Assembly (NCBI GenBank): GCA_964034945.1
Contig: OZ035960.1
Span: 50,404,706 to 50,468,705, forward strand
Source: Chrysopilus asiliformis
Lineage: Eukaryota; Arthropoda; Insecta; Diptera; Rhagionidae
Direction of reading: 5' to 3'
Length of the DNA stretch: 64,000 nt
This document shows positions 56,284 to 64,000 of this stretch, one piece after another. A program made the position numbers and the translations under genes. The notes beneath the pieces are model-generated. The model did not search any database. It was not told the DNA's origin and was given only the letters and a program-made list of their open reading frames with translations. How positions within the stretch are numbered: the first letter of the stretch is position 1; the number at the start of each line of letters is the position of its first letter.

Positions 56284-56846
56284 CAGGGTGGGCCAGAATA
56301 GACGCGGGGGTTTGAATTCTTTATAAATTTTTTATTTTAGCGAAACCTATAATTTTTTTTTTCAAATACATGTAGTTGATTGATGGGGAATATTTTTGGT
56401 CTAAACATGGAAAATTATATCCCGCAAGTGGTGGCCATTTTCTGCTTCGCAAATCCGTGCTCTTTCCAAGACATTTTCCATCACCTTTCGTGTTATGGCC
56501 TCGATTTCACTGCGAATGTTGGTTTTCAATTGGCTGATGGTTGCTGGCTTGTTGACGTACACCTTTTCTTTCAAATATCCCCAAAGGAAACAATCTGGAG
56601 TCGTTAGATCAGGTGAACGCGGAGGCCAATTGAAATCGCAACTTTTCGAAATAATGCGTCCGCCAAACATGTCCCGTAAAAGAGCCATTGAGCCCACCGC
56701 CCACCGGTTCGTTGTTCTATTGTGTACAGGTCCATTTTAAATTGCCCAAGTCTTCTTAACAAAATGCTGAAACAAAATTAAAAAAAATGAAAATAAAAAA
56801 AAGTTATAAAGACTTCAAACCCCTGCGTCTATTCTGGCCCACCCTG
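56284..56846 (-). mobile_element. IS630/Tc1 element, internally deleted (CAGGGTGGGCC family)
   Basis: TA at 56282-56283 and 56847-56848 flanks ends 'cagggtgggccagaatagac' and 'gtctattctggcccaccctg'; the inverted repeats extend about 40 bp. 563 bp, carrying a minus-strand C-terminal transposase fragment. A third family beside those at 1118 and 32132/54889. Confidence 0.85.
56401..56697 (-). pseudogene. IS630/Tc1-type transposase C-terminal fragment
   Basis: About 98 codons: a start in MGSMALLRDMFGGRII, then FNWPPRSPDLTTPDCFLWGYL with the third catalytic Asp, KEKVYVNKPATI, and an end GHHLRDIIFHV near the right terminus. The first two catalytic residues lie in the deleted part. The fragment itself is open. 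Confidence 0.78.
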
Positions 56847-56848
56847 TA

Positions 56849-59329
56849 TCAGAACACTTTGAATATTGGAATTACGAATTTAGGCCCGTTCGCGCGTACA
56901 ATTCATAGAAAAATAAAGTTCTACTTAGCCCACATAAACTATAGAAATTCTTAGACGTAAATAATTAAGTTTAGACATAAGTTGATAAGTTTTGTTTGTG
57001 CAAACAGCTCTTACTCGCGGGAAATGTTGGGAGGAATTGTCCACGTATGTGAGGAGTTCGCAACGTATACGTTTATATCCAAACAAGGAAAACAACTAAA
57101 ATGTATCCTTGCTTTATCATTTTCTAGAACTTAGAAACTAAATTAAAAGAAAAGCAACGAAACGAAACAAAAAAAAATTTCTTTACTCGTGTTCACAATG
57201 TTGAATGATATCCCTTTGGATCCTTTCTACTTTTTCAGTTTTAGTATTATCAGGATTGTAAAATACAATGAAATACTGAACTTCTCACAAAAGTTTTGTA
57301 ATTTTACAATACAAAAAAAATGTGTTTCTTCCTGTAAATTACAGGAAATAATTTGAAATTTTTACATTCTTTTTGCGATTACATATTTTTGACTTGAAGT
57401 TTATATACCATGACTAATTTTACAAAATAAAATTGCTGAGAAATTTTCTAACTTGGAATGTTGGAATTGATGCATCATTTTTAACACAAATCCAATTTCA
57501 TTTAATTCAAGATTTTTGAATCTTATTCCTAGTGACAAATAGAAACTCACCCTAAACTTTTGACCCTTAAGCAAAATAATTTTGAAAGCTATTTTCGCAT
57601 AAAAAGGAAATATCCGAAGAAGCCAAATGGTTTGAGTAAATTTCTGGTCAGTTTGGGATTATAGACAATTTTATAAAAGTTTTGTAACTTGTCAACAAAC
57701 GAGACAACGTACGATATGTATATCCCATATTCATATATTTTTATACATTGACCATGATGGCTTTTGGTTCGTTTATGATACGAGGGACGACATCCTGAAA
57801 AGCTTCCAAAGTCTGAGAAAAGCGTAAAAAGCACTTAATGGACTCTCGAGTGTCCTGTTTTTACCAAATAAACATTTACATAGCCAAGCCAAAGGGTTTT
57901 TTTTCTAACTCTTCAATTCTTTTTTTTTCTTGCTAGTATTTACTTTTCTAGAGCAAATTCCAGACTGATGGAGAGTCTGGCGAAGGACAAACAGATTGTC
58001 GCCAAAGTTCTTATTTGTTTTAAGCTTAAGGAGCTCCTCGTTTTTTTTTACATTTTCCATTTTGTATCAAATTAACAAACATCCACAATTAGCAACTTGA
58101 AGGTGAATCTGAAATATAAAAAAAGTAATGGTAGATGGATCATTAAGGAATTTAATTTTTTTTTGCTAAAGTACATCGTAAAAAGGATCACAGGTCGTGG
58201 GTATAGATTTTCATTTTCAAAACACACCTGGACGGATGTTGTACCGATTCGATGTCCTTTTGTTAATTTTTTTTTGCCTGATGACTGCTGAATAGAATAT
58301 GCCAGCAAGGGAGGGGGTGGATTTGATGAATGATGAAGTTTAAGACATCGTTCAGGATAATTTAGAAAAAAAGGATCCGCTCAAGGCATTGGAATGCGGA
58401 GATTCTAGTTCGTTGCATTGCATCGAAAATCTCTGCTGCTGACACATCTGCAGGTAAAGCGTATATCACTAGATGAATGAGCTCACACCGGGGTGTCACT
58501 TTACGATTAATCAGGATCACCTACCATGCTTCCAACTCTCTACCTACCTTCGTTGCCCTCGCATCCGACGCATTGCATCCCGTTCGAATGCGGCAAATTC
58601 TTCTCCCAACAAATGACTGATGATCGTAAATTTAGTTGAAACATTAGTTTGAAAAGTATAAAAAAATCGAATTTAGCATCGGGTATTTGTTTTCAGCAGA
58701 ATTCTTGGCAACTGATCTTTGGCGGCCTTTTGTCTACCAAATATGATTTCCTTTTTACTTGGTAAAATTAAATCGAATTGTTTTAAGACGAAATTTTAAG
58801 GAGTCATCATTTGGGTTTCCAATATCCGGACTGTCTATTTGATTATTTGGTTTTGTTTGAGGGCATAAAGGACTTCAGAGTCTTTTTTCAAAGATTTGTT
58901 ATCATTTTTATGTCTTTCGACAAACAATGACGTCTTCCGCTAAAATTGTTGGGAATCGTTGGCCAATTCTTTATAATTTCAGCATTATTTTGTATGAATC
59001 AGTCGAGGTTTAGATTTTTCTAAACATTAATTTCGGGTTTCGTGATAATACATTTACCAATTTTGGTTTACAAACAAACAAACCAGAATTTGGATTTTAA
59101 TATTAACCGTTAAAACATGAAAAAATTATATGATGTGAACAGCACATTAATTTCTTACGCAAAATTTACATTATTTTGCAACTTATAATCCGGCCAATTA
59201 AATTTTAAGTTTCATAAAAAAAATATGTTTTTTTTTACAAAATCTGAAATATCTCAGATTTTAAAAGACATAAAAGACATCGATTTACAGTAAAACGTAC
59301 AAAACGGCTGTTTAAAGCTAACAAAAACT
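56849..59329. other. No gene seen
   Basis: AT-rich; short frames without domains. 59230-59300 holds 'gacatcgatttacagtaaaa'-type sequence related to the left part of the dispersed repeat at 17180. Confidence 0.45.
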
Positions 59330-59815
59330 AGTACAGCTTATCAAAACTCTGCAGGTCTAAAAACCTAACTATAATAACCAAACTGCAACTGTACAGGACC
59401 CTGATCCTGCCAGTCCTAATGTATTCCTCTAAGACTTGGGTACTAAGCAAAAATAATTGCGATCTCTTGTCCGCGTTTATACTCGGAAGGATCTACAATT
59501 CCGGAGACTCTACAATGACGAGGTCTATAAGAGATATCAGGACGTGCCAGTAGTCAAGCTCATAAGACTCAACAGACACCGGTGGACTGGTCATGTCACT
59601 TGAATGAGTGAAAGTGACCCGGCTAGGAAAGTCTTCTGCGGTAGGTTATTAACAACAAGGCGACGAGGGAGAGCCAACTTCAGATGGCAAGACGGCGTTG
59701 ACTAGGACGCGAAGAGAATTGGGATGCAAAACTGGAGGACATCGGCACGTGACCGGGACCTCTGGCGAGAGACATTGCGGCAGGCCAAGACCAGAAACCG
59801 GTTGTAGCGCAGAGC
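59330..59815 (+). pseudogene. LINE ORF2 C-terminal end with (GA)n tail
   Basis: Plus-strand codons read QLYRTLILPVLMYSS, WVLSKNNCDLLSAF, RRLYNDE, VVKLIRLNRHRWTGHVT, SESDPARKVFCG, RRRGRANFRWQDGVD and ARDRDLWRETLRQAKTRNRL, with several frameshifts and stops. This 'RLRWxGHVxRM...DPARKV' tail is widespread in arthropod non-LTR retrotransposons. A (GA)n tract at 59812-59840 follows, as in the shorter copy at 19690. A different family from the LINE at 47026. Confidence 0.75.
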
Positions 59816-59890
59816 GAGAGAGAGAGAGAGAGAGAGAGAGTACAAAACGAGAGTAGAGAGAATACAAAACGAGAGTAGAGAGAGTACAAA
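59816..59890. repeat. (GA)n microsatellite and short tandem repeats
   Basis: (GA)n from 59812 to 59840, then three copies of 'gtacaaaacgagagtagaga'-like units to about 59888. It bridges the LINE end and the dispersed repeat copy D. Confidence 0.65.
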
Positions 59891-60023
59891 AACCGCCATT
59901 TAGGTTACTCTCGGCCAACGGATTTCCACCAAAAGTTGACCGAACATCCAGGACCGAACATCCCTGTAAAATTCCATGCCTCTAGCTCTAGTCATTTTTG
60001 AGAAATATTGTACACAGGCTAAC
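59886..60023 (+). repeat. Dispersed repeat family, copy D
   Basis: 'aaccgccattt', 'ggatttccaccaaaagttga', 'ctctagctctagtcattttt' and 'gagaaatattgtacacagg' follow the order seen at 17640-17775 and 49735-49885. Where those copies have 30-60 bp of mixed ACAG repeats, this one runs into a ~1-kb satellite. Confidence 0.7.
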
Positions 60024-61021
60024 AGACCAACAGACTAACAGACCAACAGACTAACAGACTAACAGACTAACAGACTAACAGACTAACAGACTAACAGACT
60101 AACAGACTAACAGACTAACAGACTAACAGACTAACAGACTAACAGACTAACAGACTAACAGACTAACAGACTAACAGACTAACAGACTAACAGACTAACA
60201 GACTAACAGACTAACAGACTAACAGACTAACAGACTAACAGACTAACAGACTAACAGACTAACAGACTAACAGACTAACAGACTAACAGACTAACAGACT
60301 AACAGACTAACAGACTAACAGACTAACAGACTAACAGACTAACAGACTAACAGACTAACAGACTAACAGACTAACAGACTAACAGACTAACAGACTAACA
60401 GACTAACAGACTAACAGACTAACAGACTAACAGACTAACAGACTAACAGACTAACAGACTAACAGACTAACAGACTAACAGACTAACAGACTAACAGTCT
60501 AACAGTCTAACAGACTAACAGACTAACAGACTAACAGACTAACAGACTAACAGACTAACAGACTAACAGACTAACAGACTAACAGACTAACAGACTAACA
60601 GACTAACAGACTAACAGACTAACAGACTAACAGACTAACAGACTAACAGACTAACAGACTAACAGACTAACAGACTAACAGACTAACAGACTAACAGACT
60701 AACAGACTAACAGACTAACAGACTAACAGACTAACAGACTAACAGACTAACAGACTAACAGACTAACAGACTAACAGACTAACAGACTAACAGACTAACA
60801 GACTAACAGACTAACAGACTAACAGACTAACAGACTAACAGACTAACAGACTAACAGACTAACAGACTAACAGACTAACAGACTAACAGACTAACAGACT
60901 AACAGACTAACAGACTAACAGACTAACAGACTAACAGACTAACAGACTAACAGACTAACAGACTAACAGACTAACAGACTAACAGACTAACAGACTAACA
61001 GACTAACAGACTAACAGACTA
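60024..61021. repeat. 8-bp satellite (CTAACAGA)n, about 1 kb
   Basis: About 125 near-identical 8-bp units. The only clear interior variants are 'cagtctaacagtctaac' near 60494-60510; the edges degrade into 'accaacag' (left) and 'agcagactgatagacag' (right, 61021-61045). The array sits at the microsatellite position of dispersed repeat copy D. The true length may differ because such arrays collapse in assembly. Confidence 0.9.
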
Positions 61022-61059
61022 GCAGACTGATAGACAGAAAGATAGACAAAAATACAAGC

Positions 61060-63485
61060 CTATTATATAATTAATTAATTTAATTTCCAACAAAAGCAGT
61101 TTTAGAAAAGTGAAAGACTGAAACTTATCCAAAAAAGGTAATTATTAATTAAACTTTAAAGTGTTTTTGCAAATTCATAACATTTCAATTAGTTCAAATG
61201 GGTTTGTGCTTATTTTAAAGGATAATTAATACTCTTAAGACACTCACTTCAATCAAAAGCTAATTTTTAAGCGAATAATAATTAAATTCAACGTGTAGAA
61301 TATTTTGAAGAATGTTTTTGGAAACGTTAGTGTTATGAGGCACGCGTGTGATTTTTTTTAATAAAATTTTATCTTATAATCAGCACACACAAAAAAAACC
61401 CGACAAAGACGAATTAAATCTCTTTCGTAAAGAAAAATAACTTCAAACGGTGTTTTGCTTTTTGATTTGTATATTTTTTTTTGTTTCTGAATTGGCATAG
61501 AAATTTTTCTCTATTTATATTTTTCAGATTGCATTTTATCTAAGGGTGTTAGTGCATAAACAATTTCAACATTAATTACGTTTGTTTAGTGGCGTTAATT
61601 TCGTTTCCGCGTCTTTTGCCACACAACAAATTGCCATCGCATCGTGCACCATTATGGGTACAAAGCAAAAGAATACTGGGAAAAAAACCCGTTCTTCGTC
61701 TTTTATTTTATACCTACCCACTATACCACAAATAAAATAATAAAGGAGAGTAAAGGTAGTGCATAGCACGTGCAAAAAGCACTTTTTTAGTCGCGGAGAC
61801 TTTTCAATTTTATTCTTTTTTCTCGTAAAATCAAAGGATTTCCATATTTTTTTAACGTTTTTTTTTTTGGTTTTTGTTTCGAGTAAAAATGAAAACGAGG
61901 ACAAATGCTCTTTACCTTTGCCATGCCATGCAAGTGGCGACCTAGAGTATCAGACTATGGGTAGAAGGAAAGGAAGGTAACAGGAGGAGAGTTAACATTG
62001 GATACTAAAAAAATACCTTAAGTGAGTGGCACCGAAAGACAATGGGACTTCCTCTATTCTTTTTACGTCCTTGAGTACACTTTTGAGGCGCTTTACACTC
62101 TCTAGACACAGTGTCTACACTTTTTCAGTACTGAGCCTTTTCCAATGTTGTTCTAAGGACGAAACTGGAATTAGATTTTTAGAAAAACTCAACCAATGTT
62201 GTAGATTTTAAAACTAAAATATTTTGTTTTATTTTACGGGCAAAGATTTTCAGTATCTTCGATAAATCCTTCATTCAAAATTAAAAGTAAATACCCGACG
62301 TCAGCCTAAATCTATAATTTTTTTTTGTCAGTTTATGTGCAATAAATTGGACACCAGATAGTGTGGTGAATAGGACTTTCATCCTTTATGACAATAGAGC
62401 GAATAAGTTGAAATCCTTTTTTCGTTAGTTCGTTTTTCTTTTAATTTATCCTCGTGCTAGGACTGAACAACACATAACTTTTCTTCTCGTTTCTCTATAT
62501 GTGTGAAAGGATAAAAGCTAGTTGAAGGATCTGAAATCAAATCGCATGATTAAGGACTCGGCAACGCTCTGATGCCGACAAAGGACTAAAATGACAGCCA
62601 AGCGTGAAAGAGTGCAATTTTTTAATCCTTTGACAAATCCTCGACCGTTTTTACATCTTGCCTAGGATTATTTTTTCAACGTTTTCATGATTGCTGATTG
62701 CAAGCAAGTATGCTGTTTTTTTTCTCCTTTTAGAAAGTTTTCATAAAATCTTTTTATCACTTGGAATGGAAATGTTTGTAAAATTTCAAAGATAAATACA
62801 GGTGTCTGTTTTGTTCAATTTAAAGTGCAATTACTTTTCAATACGCTTGAATACTTTCAATGATTTGTTTAAGGATAATATTTTTACGATAAACAATATT
62901 GGCAGAGTTAATTTTAAAGATATCATCATTTCGGTTATGGATTAAAGTTCTTTCATTCTTTTGAAAATTGAATGTATATATAAAAAAAACCTATCTAGAT
63001 GTACGATATACCACCCGCCAGGGTCAATACTACAGTGTACTTTTCGGGAATCAACTTAGGCTAATTTAGACCCCTCGAAACTTAGCTTTCCGTTATATTA
63101 GAATCTTGAAATCGCAATTTAGACTAATAAAACCATAGTCGCAATTAAGATCCTAATAAAACCTCAAATTTTGAAGTTCCTAGGTTATAAGAAATTACTG
63201 ACAAATTTATCTCAAAAATCGTGGGGCACTGATAGTCAAGGACCTTCAAATTTGGCAGGGAGATTGAAGCTAACATCAAAAAAAAAAAGGGAAAACCCCT
63301 GGAACTCTTTCACGGGGAACCAAAAAACATCTGGAAGATTCTGAGGGGAACCAAAAAAAAGTGTGGAAAGTTCGAAAAATATTCAAACAGTTATAAAAAT
63401 GTTACAATTGACCAAGTTCTGTGAAATGTTTAAAAAACCGTAACAAAAAATTTCCTAAAAGAAAGTATCCTGGGTTTAAATTAAC
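61060..63485. other. No gene seen
   Basis: AT-rich. The 110-codon minus frame at 61572-61904 and others lack domains, splice context or homology I recognise. Nothing else is supported. Confidence 0.45.
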
Positions 63486-63488
63486 TTA

Positions 63489-63995
63489 AGCGTCGTCCAA
63501 ACGCGCAGTTTTTTGCTCCGTTTTACCCGCGCAAACCGAGTCTGCGCAGGCATGTCGTAGCGTCTGGACGATACACAGTTAGTTCGCGCGGATCAAAAGT
63601 TCGGCCTGTGCGAGTTCAGGTCGTGTCTGAAAATAACTGTGGCACGCGCAGGCAAATCGTAGCGTGCGGACGAAAACTCAATCTTTTTCAACAGTTTTCT
63701 GCAATCGTCAATCATTTTACATGAAAATGAGTGATTTGCGGCATTGTTCAAAATAGTTTTTAGAGGACTTTATAAATTTATATAGTTTCCTTGCTTGTGG
63801 AAAGTTAAAAGCAAGGAATATAGTAACCGAGTGCTAATAAATAAACTCAAGGAAATTGATAAAAGTGCTAATCGCGAAACGGTTGTCAAGAAAATAAATT
63901 CTCTAAGTTGGTATATTTAAGTTTACTCAGTTTTTTGACACGGATAACTGTGCAAACTAAGTCGTAGCAAAAAAACTGTGCGTTTGGACGCCGCT
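63489..63995. mobile_element. Harbinger-like MITE flanked by TTA
   Basis: TTA at 63486-63488 and 63996-63998 flanks ends 'agcgtcgtccaaacgcgcag' and (inverted) 'agcggcgtccaaacgcacag'. The left half is GC-richer, with subterminal 'gcgcaggca' and 'cgtagcgt' repeats. 507 bp; no coding capacity. Confidence 0.8.
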
Positions 63996-64000
63996 TTACA

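Noticed and set aside
59649..59918. Serine-rich minus frames (65-89 codons)
   Set aside because: Antisense of the LINE tail and (GA)n microsatellite, read as repeated Ser/Leu codons.
60024..61021. CRISPR-like array
   Set aside because: An 8-bp tandem satellite without spacers, in eukaryotic DNA.
61572..61904. 110-codon minus frame
   Set aside because: Lys/Phe-rich with no recognisable domain or splice sites; open by chance in AT-rich DNA.

Overview
The window looks like insect nuclear DNA, most likely a fly (Diptera): very AT-rich, gene-poor, with long introns, poly-Q/poly-N coding sequence, GT-AG introns and many DNA-transposon remnants. Insect is inferred from an irritans-type mariner, maT-like and piggyBac elements; Diptera is a weaker guess from the Q/N-rich protein. 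Nothing bacterial or viral is visible.

Host coding content is small and all on the minus strand. The best gene has its last exon at 15604-16686 and a start-codon exon at 20912-21067. A phase-0 donor and a phase-0 acceptor join them into a 412-residue Asn/Gln-rich protein. Candidate 5' noncoding exons lie near 25365-25790. A second Gln/Asn-rich exon at 43473-43681 belongs to an unidentified gene. I could not name either gene with confidence.

The rest is mobile DNA in layers. Positions 541-5456 hold a repeat, a deleted Tc1/mariner (maT-like) element, pogo-like MITEs and a tRNA-derived SINE. Positions 8998-14420 hold fold-backs, a pogo-like MITE and a TTAA-flanked piggyBac MITE. Positions 17180-20283 hold a dispersed repeat split by a MITE, then four consecutive fold-backs, one of 362 bp with 173-bp arms and a 7-bp target duplication. 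Positions 23473-28913 hold a Harbinger-like MITE and a hAT element with an 8-bp duplication. Positions 30882-37122 are the densest part: a piggyBac deletion derivative; an IS630/Tc1 element containing a PIF/Harbinger element that itself contains an apparently intact 1293-bp mariner; and a Harbinger derivative with a MADF-domain gene and a tiny intron. Positions 41118-56846 hold MITEs, a CR1/Jockey-type LINE 3' end, a hAT derivative with a BED finger and two deleted IS630/Tc1 elements. At 59330-61021 a LINE 3' end is followed by about 1 kb of an 8-bp satellite. A TTA-flanked MITE closes the window.

No operons, tRNA/rRNA genes or CRISPR arrays were found. The only protein likely to be catalytically complete is the mariner transposase at 33545-34594. 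Three other relics (piggyBac, hAT, Harbinger) retain DNA- or chromatin-binding modules but have lost their catalytic cores. Long stretches between elements are AT-rich and show nothing I can support.
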